Shown: positions 40,023 through 49,952 of the stretch, piece after piece | How the letters are laid out: the number at the start of each line of letters is the position of its first letter | Position numbering within the stretch: the stretch's first letter is position 1 | IMG/VR virus record: IMGVR_UViG_3300015202_000010 | Location: 1 to 57,733 of that record | Strand: one strand, 5' to 3' | DNA: 57,733 nt | Source of the DNA: a virus | The notes under the pieces: model-generated | Databases searched by the model: none | Told to the model about the DNA's origin: nothing | The model's input: the letters and a program-made list of their open reading frames with translations, nothing else | Made by a program: the position numbers and the translations under genes

Positions 40023-40705
40023 TGGGAATCATTGACCAAATCAAAGGTAGAAAACTCGTACAGTTCATCAAGAACGGCAACACCGTCATCACGATCGACT
40101 GCACCCTCAAGCAATCTCACTCTCGTAAATCGACTCCGACCAAATTTCAAATTGAAACTGGCGAGACGATTTCAGATCATATCGTTTTAGATCCTTTCAA
40201 ACTCACTCTCGAAGGAGTCATCACAGACTCTCCTCTCTCGATAAAAAGCGCGGTCATTACCTCTGGAGCTGCGGCAATCGGAAACAAGATAGCCGGAAAT
40301 CTAGGGACGACTCTCGCGGTTGGAGGAGTCGCTCTCGCAAATGTTCTCAAAAAATCCTCAAGCCCTTCTGCGGCAGCATTTGTAAATTTGCTTCAGCTTC
40401 AGGAGGACAAAGAACCTTTCGACGTTCTGACTTCTCTAAAATTGTACAAAAATATGTGGATCTCCAACATCAGCGTCCCTCGCGACGATAAAACCGGATA
40501 CGCTCTGATGTTTACGGTCGAGTTGGAGCAGCTTCTTTTGGTAACTCCTGAGACAGTGAACATTCAGAAGTTCTCGAAAGCAGATCTCGCAGCCGACGAA
40601 GCCAACAAAGGAAAACAAGAAGCCAAGAATGCACTTTTAGACGAGTATAACAGAGGAAATAATTTAGCTAAGTCTCTGGCTCAAGTTCCGGGAGCTTCAC
40701 AATGA
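40022..40705 (+). CDS. Dit-like baseplate/tail protein
   Basis: 227 aa. FQIETGETISDHIVLDPFKL is the motif of Dit-like tail proteins that cap the tube end. Follows the tape measure with a one-base overlap. Confidence 0.75.
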   Translation: MGIIDQIKGRKLVQFIKNGNTVITIDCTLKQSHSRKSTPTKFQIETGETISDHIVLDPFKLTLEGVITDSPLSIKSAVITSGAAAIGNKIAGNLGTTLAVGGVALANVLKKSSSPSAAAFVNLLQLQEDKEPFDVLTSLKLYKNMWISNISVPRDDKTGYALMFTVELEQLLLVTPETVNIQKFSKADLAADEANKGKQEAKNALLDEYNRGNNLAKSLAQVPGASQ

Positions 40706-41028
40706 CAACAGTTCAAACTATTCCTGCAAAAAACGATTTACCTTGGTACAAATTCAAGATTGCTTTGTCTGGAATAATTTACACTTGTCGATTTAGATTC
40801 AACACTCGAATGAACCGTTGGATGATTGATCTTTGCGACTCAGCCGAGAATGAAATCATAAACGGACTTCCTCTTTTAATTTCCAGAAATATCACCGGGC
40901 AATTCGTCATAGCTGGCTTGCCAACAGGAGTTATTTTTGTCACAGACGATACCGGACAAGATCAACAGCCGACTCGATATTCATTTAACCAAGACAAGAC
41001 TCTCTTTTATGTGGACTTGAATGCATGA
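40702..41028 (+). CDS. Baseplate plug protein, Pam3 gp18-like
   Basis: 108 aa, beta-rich. IYTCRFRFNTRMNRWMIDL is typical of the small plug/hub-adaptor proteins of compact baseplates. ATGA overlap on both sides. Confidence 0.75.
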   Translation: MTTVQTIPAKNDLPWYKFKIALSGIIYTCRFRFNTRMNRWMIDLCDSAENEIINGLPLLISRNITGQFVIAGLPTGVIFVTDDTGQDQQPTRYSFNQDKTLFYVDLNA

Positions 41029-41882
41029 GTTTATTCAATCGACAGTACGCAGTTACAATCGGTCTGCCAGGACAAGAAGGTTATCAATACACCGATCTGC
41101 GCGTTACTTTTGATATCACAAAGACCTCAGAATCGACTTCGAACAAAGCAAAAATCGCTCTCGTCAATCTCAACAAAGAATCCATCTCTAAGTTCACAAA
41201 AGGTTATTTGATCCGTCTAGAGGCCGGTTACGATGACCTGATAGAAACTGTTTATTTAGGCGATGTGGTGAGGGCTACGAGTGAGAGACATGGTGCGGAC
41301 GTCATCACAACTTTCGAGTGCGGAGACGGCGAGCATCAATTGGTGAATGCGGTTTTCGATCGGTCTTATCCTCCAAATACAAAATACGTCGACATCATAA
41401 CCGACCTTGCCAAAGCTCTCGACGTCGATATTGGAACCGTCATCGGAATTCAAAATAAATCTTTGGGATCTGGTTTTGTTTGCACCGGAAGTGTGCGAAG
41501 AAATCTCAATCAACTTCTCAAAAATCAAAAATTAGAGTGGTCGATTCAAAACGGCGCTCTGCAAATTCTTCCCATCAGCAGTCACGTCGGAGAAGAGGCG
41601 ATCTTAATTTCAAAAGAGACCGGACTCATCGGCGTACCCTCAGAGGGAACAGACTTTTATAAATTCAACTCTCTCTTAAATCCAAAATTGATCCCTGGCC
41701 GAATTGTTCAATTGACCTCGAGTACTCTCAACGGAGTTTTACGAATCCGTAAGGCACAGTTCGAGGGAGACTCGAGCGGTCAGAAGTGGGACGTCGTTGT
41801 CGAAGCGGTGAAAATTCCTTTCAAGGCAATTCCTCCGCAAAACGTCGGTACTGACTTCATCACGGTGGAGGGCACAGCTTGA
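41025..41882 (+). CDS. Baseplate hub protein
   Basis: 285 aa. VTIGLPGQEGYQYTDLRVTF, a YLGDVVRATSERHGADVITT segment and a DVVVEAV end match gpD/Pam3-hub-type proteins. Located between plug and spike genes. Confidence 0.78.
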   Translation: MSLFNRQYAVTIGLPGQEGYQYTDLRVTFDITKTSESTSNKAKIALVNLNKESISKFTKGYLIRLEAGYDDLIETVYLGDVVRATSERHGADVITTFECGDGEHQLVNAVFDRSYPPNTKYVDIITDLAKALDVDIGTVIGIQNKSLGSGFVCTGSVRRNLNQLLKNQKLEWSIQNGALQILPISSHVGEEAILISKETGLIGVPSEGTDFYKFNSLLNPKLIPGRIVQLTSSTLNGVLRIRKAQFEGDSSGQKWDVVVEAVKIPFKAIPPQNVGTDFITVEGTA

Positions 41883-42598
41883 GCGACTTAGACGAATACT
41901 CAGATAATCTTTACGACCCATCGACGACGAATGAAGAAGGCGAAACACCGACGCTCGAGGATGTGATTACGTCCGCGATCGACTCGAGACTTTTGGAGTT
42001 GCACACCACGATTCCATGCGAGGTTGTGAAGGTCATCAATAACTCTTACGTCGATGTTCAGATTTCTCTCATGAGACAATATACGAGCGGAGACCAAGTT
42101 AAGATTCCGGTCGTACAAAATGTTCCTATCTCTCATCCTCGCGGTGCGGATTACTGGATCAAGTTACCGATCGCGGTCGGCGATTTGGGTATGTTGCAAT
42201 TCTCTGAAAGAAGCTTAGACGCTTGGATGGTTTCTGGAGGAACGGTCAACCCAGCAGACTCTCGAATGCATCATTTGACGGATGGTATTTTTATACCAGG
42301 TCTTTACCCGATGGATAATGTCGTGGCGGGCGATCCTGGAGACCTCGTTGTGAGCAACGGCCAGTCGCAAATGGTCGTTATGAAAAGCGGCAAGTTCAAA
42401 ATAAAGAACCAATCGAACGAGCTGATTGATTTACTAGACCAAACGCTGAAGCAAATTTCTATGATCGCTGACACACTAAACCAAGACACCACGAACACAA
42501 TTTTCGGCCCTCAAAAGCTCAATATGTTCGCGAAATACGCCACGATAAAAAGCGCGGTAGACGACTTAGATTCTAAACTGGAAACTCTGAAAGGATAG
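41879..42598 (+). CDS. Baseplate spike, gp138/gpV-like
   Basis: 239 aa. An OB-like domain (IPCEVVKVINNSYVDVQISL, ~45-130), GVGD-like SIAVGDLG region, and beta-helix tail with VVSNGQSQMVVMKSGKFKI. C-terminal coil. Membrane-piercing spike at the tail tip. Confidence 0.8.
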   Translation: MSDLDEYSDNLYDPSTTNEEGETPTLEDVITSAIDSRLLELHTTIPCEVVKVINNSYVDVQISLMRQYTSGDQVKIPVVQNVPISHPRGADYWIKLPIAVGDLGMLQFSERSLDAWMVSGGTVNPADSRMHHLTDGIFIPGLYPMDNVVAGDPGDLVVSNGQSQMVVMKSGKFKIKNQSNELIDLLDQTLKQISMIADTLNQDTTNTIFGPQKLNMFAKYATIKSAVDDLDSKLETLKG

Positions 42599-42600
42599 CG

Positions 42601-42873
42601 ATGGCTCTCGTAAATACAAAAACCGGAGACGCAATTGCTGCCTATGTTCAGAGCGTAAAACCTCCTGCCGGCGCTCCTGTCACATCGGACCAACTCAAAG
42701 CAATTTGGGAGGGAGTGATGGGGATACTTTACGGTGACATTGAAACGGACGCTGATATAGTTTTAATGGCGGGTGACATTACGATTCCGGGAGTTGGTTT
42801 GAATTCGCCGGTTGGTCCAGTTACCGGAGATGCGGTCAACGCGCCCGGCACAGTTTCAGGGAGGATTAAATGA
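42601..42873 (+). CDS. Small baseplate-region protein
   Basis: 90 aa between spike and gp25-like genes. Gly/Val-rich end (ITIPGVGLNSPVGPVTG). Possibly a small wedge or tip part; unrecognised. Confidence 0.6.
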   Translation: MALVNTKTGDAIAAYVQSVKPPAGAPVTSDQLKAIWEGVMGILYGDIETDADIVLMAGDITIPGVGLNSPVGPVTGDAVNAPGTVSGRIK

Positions 42874-43250
42874 GCGATCTGCTTTTAGATTTAGATCCTG
42901 ACTCTGCGAATTATGGCGACTTCCTTTTGACGAATAATGACCTCACCATCGTCACCGATCAAAACTTAGGTATCGAGCAATTCATTTTACAGAGACTTCG
43001 CACCTATCTCGGCGAGTGGTTTATGGATCTCTCCATCGGTGTGGATTACTTCGGTCAAATCCTACTTAAGAACCCAGATATAGCGGATATCGACGCGATC
43101 ATCCAAACGACAATTTTGCAAACGCCAGGCGTAAAAGAGCTGGTAGCATATTCTTTTAATCCAAATTTTCAGACTCGGGTTTTGAGCCTCGCTTTCACTG
43201 TGAATACCATCTCAGGCGTGGTCAATTATCAAGGAGCGTTGACAGCATGA
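42870..43250 (+). CDS. Baseplate wedge protein, gp25/gpW-like
   Basis: 126 aa. NLGIEQFILQRLRTYLGEWFMDLSIGVDY is the DUF2634/gp25 core; it joins the sheath base to the wedge. ATGA overlaps. Confidence 0.82.
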   Translation: MSDLLLDLDPDSANYGDFLLTNNDLTIVTDQNLGIEQFILQRLRTYLGEWFMDLSIGVDYFGQILLKNPDIADIDAIIQTTILQTPGVKELVAYSFNPNFQTRVLSLAFTVNTISGVVNYQGALTA

Positions 43251-45361
43251 TCACATACGGACTATCGGCACTCGGCTTCAGGGCGAAACAGCAACAAGAA
43301 ATCATCAATGAGTTGAAAGTCTCAATTCAAGGTCTTTTCGGTCAGAACACCAACTTCGCTCCCCAATCTAACTTCGGACAGCTCACAAATATTTTGTCTG
43401 AACGTGAAGCCCTTTTATGGCAGCTCGCAGAGGCCGTTTACAGCTCGCAAAGTCCGAACGGAGCAGAGGGCACATCGGTCGATAACATCCTTGCATTCGC
43501 TGGCCTGAGACGTTTATCGGCCTCTCCAACTAGAACCGCATCCTCGCCTGTCACTCAATCAAACGGCATCGTGCAAAACGGTCTCGTTCTCGGAGGCGTT
43601 GCGGGAACTGTCATTTCTCAAGGCTCTATCATTCAAACAACCGGCTCGCCTCCGGTTCAATTTACTTTAGACTCGGCAGTCACTATTGCGGCGGCCGTAA
43701 ATGCAATTCAAAGTTTGTTTTTCTCGAACACTCCGAATACGGGTGCTTTTCAATTGGGTTTTCCAAACGCTCTGACGCCCTCGATGCCTTTCAACATTCT
43801 CGCGCAATCGAGTTCGTTTAAATTTGCATCGGTTCCGACCGCAGGAGCTTTTTCTCTTATGTTTGGCGTTGCCGGCGTGGGTGTTAACACGCCCTCGATG
43901 TCTTTCAACTCGAGTGCTGGACAAATTCAAACCGCAATCCAAACCATGTCAGGACACTCAACCGTTACAGTTACGGGCTCGATGTCTGCTGGTTTTGTTA
44001 TTGGTTGGGGAGCAACACCGAATCCAATTCTCTCTCTCAACACGAACACGACTGGCGTTGCGGCGACGTTTCAAAATTCATTTCAAGCAAATATTAATAA
44101 TCTTCAAGACTCTACGACAAACCTTTACCCGTTCACGGATGTTTCAGTCGTGATGGGTGCGACAGGATTCAATTTCAACTTCGGAGCGAACACTCCGGCG
44201 TCTGGACAAGCTTCTTCTGGAGATCAAGCTCAACCCATCATCACGATCTCTGCAAATAACCTGATGAACTCAACGACCGTTACGAATTTGAATATCGTGA
44301 CGAGCCAAACTGGATCTATCGCAAAAGGTATTGGATCTGCGACTTGTAAAGTTGACGGACCGAACTTTATCGGAGCTGGTGCTCTGACTGTAATCGGAAC
44401 TTCTATTTCAGGTTGGAATACGGTCAACAACGAACTCGATTGCATCACTGGATCGAATATCGAGAACGACACTCAAGCCCTCGTGCGAAGAATTAACAAC
44501 TTACAAGCTCACGCGAACGGACCTCTTCAGTCGATCATTCAAAAAGTCCGCGCAATCGCAAACGTCATCACTGCGATCGGATTTGAGAATCTCAACGAAG
44601 CCGCTTTGCAAAGAATACATTTCCCAATCCAACCAACTTCGGGAAAATACAATCTCGTCCTTCAAGGAATTATATCTGGAGACGTCGCTTACAATGCGAC
44701 AGCGGCTCAAATCCAAACGATACTGAGAGCATACTCTGGATTCGAAGATACTTTGGTAACCGGAGACGCCATCAGCGATTTCATCGTAGATTTCAACGGT
44801 TCTCTCGGTGGACAACCGGTTGCTCTCATGACGGTCACGACCAATACGACCGGCGGCGCGGTAAATGTGACTTTCGATCGTCCGGGAAAATCTTTCGAGA
44901 TCGTTGCTGATGGTGGAGACAACACCGCAATCGCAGCGACCATTTTGGGATCGAAACCTGCCGGAATTCAAACTTACGGCGGTGTCGAAGTCCCTGTTTT
45001 CGATACAGACGGCAATCAATATAATATCGAATTCTCTCGACCAACTCAGGTTCCATTTTATGTCAAAATCGTTCTTCAAACCGACTTCTTCACGGCTGAC
45101 CAGCCCGAGTTTAATCCGGCAAGCGTCACCACCATTCAACAAGACATCGTTGCTTTGGGAAATCAGTTTGGAATCGGCGGTCTCGTCATCGGAAGAGGAA
45201 CAAAAGGTCTCGTTGGAGCTTTCAACGATGTGCCGGGCATCTTAAATTACACTCTCGTTTTCGAAAGAAACACAAACCCGACAAGCGATGCGAATATTCA
45301 GGTTCAATCAGAAGAGGTTCCAGTTTTCGAATCATTTAACATTTCGGTTTCATACACATGA
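43247..45361 (+). CDS. Baseplate J-like wedge protein with inserted beta domains
   Basis: 704 aa, well above the usual 350-480 for gpJ-like proteins. The core is visible in FGQLTNILSEREALLWQ, GAEGTSVDNILAFAGLRR and NDTQALVRRINNL. Between them lie segments around 155-300 and 465-570 with GAFSL/GKYNL starts, SAGQIQTAIQTM or TAAQIQTILRAY helices and VTVTG/LVTGD strands, the pattern of a repeated beta domain. These could decorate the baseplate rim. Confidence 0.8.
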   Translation: MITYGLSALGFRAKQQQEIINELKVSIQGLFGQNTNFAPQSNFGQLTNILSEREALLWQLAEAVYSSQSPNGAEGTSVDNILAFAGLRRLSASPTRTASSPVTQSNGIVQNGLVLGGVAGTVISQGSIIQTTGSPPVQFTLDSAVTIAAAVNAIQSLFFSNTPNTGAFQLGFPNALTPSMPFNILAQSSSFKFASVPTAGAFSLMFGVAGVGVNTPSMSFNSSAGQIQTAIQTMSGHSTVTVTGSMSAGFVIGWGATPNPILSLNTNTTGVAATFQNSFQANINNLQDSTTNLYPFTDVSVVMGATGFNFNFGANTPASGQASSGDQAQPIITISANNLMNSTTVTNLNIVTSQTGSIAKGIGSATCKVDGPNFIGAGALTVIGTSISGWNTVNNELDCITGSNIENDTQALVRRINNLQAHANGPLQSIIQKVRAIANVITAIGFENLNEAALQRIHFPIQPTSGKYNLVLQGIISGDVAYNATAAQIQTILRAYSGFEDTLVTGDAISDFIVDFNGSLGGQPVALMTVTTNTTGGAVNVTFDRPGKSFEIVADGGDNTAIAATILGSKPAGIQTYGGVEVPVFDTDGNQYNIEFSRPTQVPFYVKIVLQTDFFTADQPEFNPASVTTIQQDIVALGNQFGIGGLVIGRGTKGLVGAFNDVPGILNYTLVFERNTNPTSDANIQVQSEEVPVFESFNISVSYT

Positions 45362-45963
45362 TAGTAACGAAGATAACCACGCACGTTTTAGACGGACTCA
45401 ATCGCTTGCTCCAACAATATCAGGGCAAGCCGAGAATTGAGTCTTTCTACACGTCTCACCTTCAACAAATGCAGGAGTTGGAGGACGCAATTTACGCTCT
45501 CGACGAGGGCAGATTGCTTTGGAATGGAACTTCGTCTCCGGCGGTCGGGCTTCAGCTCGATACGATCGGTCAACTGGTAGGAATTCAAAGAAACGGCCTC
45601 TCGGACGCAGAATATTTGCTGTTTATTTTTGGAAAAATCTCTGAGAACTATTCGGACACCACGATACCCACAATTTTGAGCATTATCGGATACGTTTTTC
45701 AGGCTCCGATCGTTAAAATCCAAGAGATCTTCCCTGCGGGTGTCGCGATTCAGGTTTTCGGCACTCCGATCGACCCAAGTCTTTACCCGATAGCCGTAGG
45801 TCTAGTGCGAGCTGCGCTGGGAGCGGGTATCAAATTGATTTTTGCGGGTGCATCGCCGACAGTAAATGTATTCCGATTTTATGCAGCAGACACGACGTCC
45901 AAAAATGGCTTTGGCGACGTGAACGACCCAACCGTGGGCGGAGAGTTTATTGGTGTTTTATAA
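45358..45963 (+). CDS. Baseplate protein, DUF2612-like
   Basis: 201 aa. ATGA overlap with the J-like gene. LDTIGQLVGIQRNGLSDAEY is the DUF2612 signature (gpI-like position). Connects wedge to fibre. Confidence 0.82.
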   Translation: MIVTKITTHVLDGLNRLLQQYQGKPRIESFYTSHLQQMQELEDAIYALDEGRLLWNGTSSPAVGLQLDTIGQLVGIQRNGLSDAEYLLFIFGKISENYSDTTIPTILSIIGYVFQAPIVKIQEIFPAGVAIQVFGTPIDPSLYPIAVGLVRAALGAGIKLIFAGASPTVNVFRFYAADTTSKNGFGDVNDPTVGGEFIGVL

Positions 45964-45989
45964 AAAACCTAGCGAGTGAGAGTTGAAAT

Positions 45990-48089
45990 ATGAACAGACC
46001 AGATAGTTACTTAAATTGGACCGATGGCAATTCGACGAAAGTAATCGACCCACCTTCGGGACTCAAATTTCAAGGTTGGTCTCCGGGACAAGCTCCACCC
46101 TCACAATATTTCAACTGGTTGCTATGGAAAACCGATCAATGGATTCAATATTTTGATGAGATCACAAATTCAGGTGTGCCCGAGCAAGCAATTCGACTCA
46201 TCAACGGCGGTTTTTTAGGATTCAACTCTCAATCGAATATTTTAAAGTGGAGTGATATTCTCAACATCGCAATTCCAGGCTCTCCAGACTCGGCGAACGC
46301 AATTGCGGCCGGAAATGTTACTCTCGCAGACGGTTATCTAGCTTACGTCGCCCTTGTTTTGCCGGTCATCGCTTCTGGTAACTTGGTAAACGGCTCCGAC
46401 ATGATTACGGCTCTGAATTATACCGGCAATCTCTCGATCGGAATGACAATTTTAGGAAACGGTATCCCTTCTGGCGCGACAATTCTCGCGGTCAGCACGA
46501 ATAGCGTTCAAATGTCGGCTCCGGCAACCGCAGACGTGAATAATAACGTCATGCTTTTCTCAACTGTAAACTCTCTGACGGTTCAAACCGCTCAAGCAAA
46601 TACTTTTATCCCTGACACCGATCATCTAGTCATCGCTCGACGAGTTGGCGGAAGAGTTTTCATCGGCATCAACGCGAACATCATGGTTTTGCAAAACGGA
46701 GAGTCGAAGAAACTTCTCGAGACAGGATATTTACAAACTTACGACGACGTAATCGCCGGGGAGAATATCAGTGCAGGACAAGCAGTCTACGTTTCTCCTG
46801 GAGGATCAGCCGATGGTGGCAGAACTGTTGGGCAAGCTTATCTTTTGGATTGTTCTGCTGGTAATGGTCAGAGAAGCTTCTTCGCAGGTATCGCGATCGA
46901 AACGACAACAGCGGGAAACGCACTCTCTTTAGTTTTTACAGGATTTGCTAATTTCACAAGCCTAACTCCTGGCGCGGTTTATTACGGAAGTGATACGGTC
47001 CTCGGAGGACTCACAACTCCAAAGCCGTCGTCTGTCGGCGCGAGTATCATGCCGGTTGGCGTGGCCGTCTCTGCGACAAAACTTTTGATGACCACAGCAG
47101 AGGGTGTCGTCGGTCCTCAGAATCAATCAATTTTTGAAGCCGAGAAAATCGGCGTCGGTAACGGAGTGACAACTTCGTTCCCTTTGACACAAACTCCTCT
47201 CAATCAGAACTCAACTTTTATCTTCGTTGACGGAATGCTTTTAAATCCGAGCGAGTGGTCTTTGAGCGGTTTAAATGTCGTGCTAAATACGCCTCCGGCT
47301 CCGGCCCAAGCTGTAGACGCACAATATATTCAGGCAAATCAACTCGACATCTCAGCAATGCAAGAAATCCCAACGAAAGTTGCTCCTTCGACTTACCAAT
47401 TGGCGGGAATGCCTCTCAATCAAAATTCGATGATGGTTTTTATCGACTCTTTGAGAGCTTCACCGAATGCATACAGTCTCGTTTTAGGATCGAACAGCGC
47501 GCAAATTGTTTTGAATACGGACTTAACTCCTGGACAAACAATCGAAGTTCTTTACTTCCAAAATATTGCCGGCAACGGCGGCTTCGGCACCGTGACTGCT
47601 GGATCGAATGAAGGCTCTGGACACGCTATTTTTGATACAATCGTTGCTGGTGTCATGAAGTTTTTCAGTTTAAAGGCTGGAGGCTCGACCAGTATCGCAA
47701 ACGACGGACATGGCAACTTAGTGATCTCTTCGACTGGAGGTTCAGGCGGTTCTTCCCGACAAGTGTATGGAGACCCGACCACACCAGAAACTTTCGATCC
47801 GACGTCTGGACTTGTCGCAGGTGCTGAGATGGATCAAACTTGGATCATCGAACCACCTGGCGGAGCAGTGCCTGTGACTGCCGCCGCCCAAATTCAGAAC
47901 GGCACGATTGTCGGTCAGAGATTAACATTGCGCGGACTGAGCCCGGTCAATTACTACGAATTTCAAGGGCTCGCAGGATCTGTTGTCGCCAATTTATCTT
48001 TAGACGGCAATTGTCAGGTGACCGACAACCAAGCGTTGACGGTTGAGTGGGACGGGACTCTTTGGTTTGAGGTTTGTAGACGTTCTTAA
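45990..48089 (+). CDS. Tail fibre/receptor-binding protein (no signal peptide)
   Basis: 699 aa. The N-terminus (MNRPDSYLNWTDGNSTKV, then GWSPGQAPPSQYFNWLLWKT) is a baseplate-attachment motif of fibres. Two similar modules (around FPLTQTPLNQNSTFIFVDGM and YQLAGMPLNQNSMMVFIDSL) follow, and a C-terminal module ending WDGTLWFEVCRR, shared with the next gene. Probably the main host-binding fibre. Confidence 0.78.
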   Translation: MNRPDSYLNWTDGNSTKVIDPPSGLKFQGWSPGQAPPSQYFNWLLWKTDQWIQYFDEITNSGVPEQAIRLINGGFLGFNSQSNILKWSDILNIAIPGSPDSANAIAAGNVTLADGYLAYVALVLPVIASGNLVNGSDMITALNYTGNLSIGMTILGNGIPSGATILAVSTNSVQMSAPATADVNNNVMLFSTVNSLTVQTAQANTFIPDTDHLVIARRVGGRVFIGINANIMVLQNGESKKLLETGYLQTYDDVIAGENISAGQAVYVSPGGSADGGRTVGQAYLLDCSAGNGQRSFFAGIAIETTTAGNALSLVFTGFANFTSLTPGAVYYGSDTVLGGLTTPKPSSVGASIMPVGVAVSATKLLMTTAEGVVGPQNQSIFEAEKIGVGNGVTTSFPLTQTPLNQNSTFIFVDGMLLNPSEWSLSGLNVVLNTPPAPAQAVDAQYIQANQLDISAMQEIPTKVAPSTYQLAGMPLNQNSMMVFIDSLRASPNAYSLVLGSNSAQIVLNTDLTPGQTIEVLYFQNIAGNGGFGTVTAGSNEGSGHAIFDTIVAGVMKFFSLKAGGSTSIANDGHGNLVISSTGGSGGSSRQVYGDPTTPETFDPTSGLVAGAEMDQTWIIEPPGGAVPVTAAAQIQNGTIVGQRLTLRGLSPVNYYEFQGLAGSVVANLSLDGNCQVTDNQALTVEWDGTLWFEVCRRS

Positions 48090-48110
48090 CAACAAAACGG
48101 AGTCCAAAAT

Positions 48111-48953
48111 ATGAAGGCAATTTTTTTAGTAATGTTCTTTATCGGTCTAACGGCAAACGCGGCTTCAAACCGCGTGATCTCAGCAGACCAAATCCAATCA
48201 TCAGACGCGACAAAGACTTACACTCTTCCGGCCGCAACTGATACTATCGTCGGTCGCGCAACTTCAGATACTTTGACGAATAAAACTCTCACAAGTCCTT
48301 CAATCACGACTCCAACTGGAATCGTTAAGGGTGACGTCGGTCTCGGAAACGTAGACAACACTTCTGATGCGACAAAAAACTCAGCGACAGCAACTCTCAC
48401 AAATAAATCAATTTCAGGCGCGACAAACACTCTCACTGCGATCCCAGCAGCAACCGCTCTTTCAGGGACTGTCCCTGTAGCGAATGGCGGTACGGGTTCT
48501 GCTTCTTTGACTTCAGGCTCAGTGGTTGTCGGTAACGGAGCTTCTGCGGTCAGCCTCGTTGCTCCGGGAACTTCTGGAAACGTGCTCACTTCAAACGGAA
48601 CCACATGGTCGAGCACTGCGCTCCCAGCGACGGTCCCAACTATTACTGGCTCTCAAGCGTCTCCAACTGCGATCACTGCGGCTGGCGGAGTTCCTTTTTC
48701 TGGATCAAATTATAGCAATTCAATCTACGTTTCGACTGCTTCTGGAAACGTGACCGTGACTGCGACTCCCCAAGTCGTTGCAGGTACTTTGGTGGGTCAG
48801 GTTTTGAGCATTATTGGAACCAGCGCATCGAATACAGTTACCCTTGCGGATGGCAGTGGTTTGAGCTTAAATGGACCTATCACCATTGGAAACAACAGCG
48901 CTATTATTTTACAGTGGAACGGGGCTTCGTGGTACGAGATTTCACGCCGATAA
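48111..48953 (+). CDS. Fibre-like protein with Sec signal peptide
   Basis: 280 aa. Residues 1-17 are a clear signal peptide ending ANA. The next part has KTYTLPAATDTIVGR and LTNKTLTSP repeats, standard for phage fibre shafts. The last ~60 residues (VGQVLSIIG ... WNGASWYEISRR) repeat the C-terminal module of the preceding fibre. The signal peptide would send it out of the cytoplasm, unlike a normal virion part. Paralogue of 49314-49940. Confidence 0.75.
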   Translation: MKAIFLVMFFIGLTANAASNRVISADQIQSSDATKTYTLPAATDTIVGRATSDTLTNKTLTSPSITTPTGIVKGDVGLGNVDNTSDATKNSATATLTNKSISGATNTLTAIPAATALSGTVPVANGGTGSASLTSGSVVVGNGASAVSLVAPGTSGNVLTSNGTTWSSTALPATVPTITGSQASPTAITAAGGVPFSGSNYSNSIYVSTASGNVTVTATPQVVAGTLVGQVLSIIGTSASNTVTLADGSGLSLNGPITIGNNSAIILQWNGASWYEISRR

Positions 48954-49330
48954 TTTCAAGAAGAGACAAATTTTTGTCTTTGTTTAAGCAGGCTGATCCC
49001 GCAGATTGTTGGGATTGGCTTGGACATATTGATGCTTACGGATATGGAGTTCTCAGTATTTTTGGTAAAAAATATAAAGCTCATAGAATTTCTTATTTTT
49101 TTAAAAACAACTCTTTAGATGAGAATCTTTTAGTTTGTCACTCTTGCGACAATAGAAAATGCGTAAATCCAAATCACTTGTGGCTTGGAACTAATAAGCA
49201 AAATTCTAAAGATTGCGTCGAGAAGGGTAGACATAAAAGTTGGTTCTCGAGTGATAAGTATAAGTTACTTTTAGTAACTAAACGTCATGCGCTTTCAAGA
49301 TCAAGAGACGCTGGTGGAAAATTTGTTTAA
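48914..49330 (+). mobile_element. HNH homing endonuclease between fibre paralogues
   Basis: About 118-138 aa. DCWDWLGHIDAYGYGVLSI, KAHRISYFF, CHSCDNRKCVNPNHLWLGT and NSKDCVEKGRH give the complete HNH homing pattern. GTG 48914 lies inside the previous gene; TTG 48974 after AAGAAGAGAC is an alternative start. More AT-rich than its neighbours and placed between two related genes, so likely a later insertion. Confidence 0.85.
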
Positions 49331-49940
49331 ATTATTATTTATTCTTTTATTTTCAAGCCATGCCTTCTCATCGACACTTAGAACGGTAGCTGCCGATTCT
49401 CTCACGTCGTCTGATTTAACGAAAACATACGCGCTCCCAGCGGCTTCAGACACAATTGTCGGCAGATCCAGCACAGACATTCTCACAAATAAATCAATCG
49501 ACGCGACAACGAACATCATTTCGAACCTCACAAACTCAAACCTCACTTCTTCAGCCGCAATTTCTTTATCAAAGCTCGCTCCTCTAACGAATGGAAGTCG
49601 AGCACTTTCATCTTCTGCCGGCGGTCTCATTCAAGAGTCTGCAACGACATCGACAGAGCTTGGATATTTGAGCGGCGTCACGAGTTCGATTCAAACTCAA
49701 ATAAATGCAAAATTTTCGGGAACCTTCACCCAGGAGATTCCCACGGGCGCTTGCAACGGGACAAATACGACAGTCACTTTGTCGTTCACTCCTTCGTCTG
49801 CGAATGCGGTTTCTTTATATTTAGACGGTTTCATGCTTACTCAGGGAACTGGACTTGAATACACGATCTCGGGAGCGACAATAACTCTCGCGAGCGCGTG
49901 TGGTACCGGTCAAATTTTGTATGCGAATTATACACACTAA
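49314..49940 (+). CDS. Fibre-like protein with Sec signal peptide (second paralogue)
   Basis: 208 aa from GTG 49314; the frame is open to 49287 inside the HNH gene. Residues 1-19 (MENLFKLLFILLFSSHAFS) form a signal peptide. The shaft begins like 48111 (LTKTYALPAASDTIVGR). The end (VTLSFTPSSANAVSLYLDGF ... ANYTH) is the module present twice in the 45990 fibre. Overlaps the HNH gene by 17 bases. Confidence 0.7.
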   Translation: MENLFKLLFILLFSSHAFSSTLRTVAADSLTSSDLTKTYALPAASDTIVGRSSTDILTNKSIDATTNIISNLTNSNLTSSAAISLSKLAPLTNGSRALSSSAGGLIQESATTSTELGYLSGVTSSIQTQINAKFSGTFTQEIPTGACNGTNTTVTLSFTPSSANAVSLYLDGFMLTQGTGLEYTISGATITLASACGTGQILYANYTH

Positions 49941-49952
49941 CGAGGTGGACAA

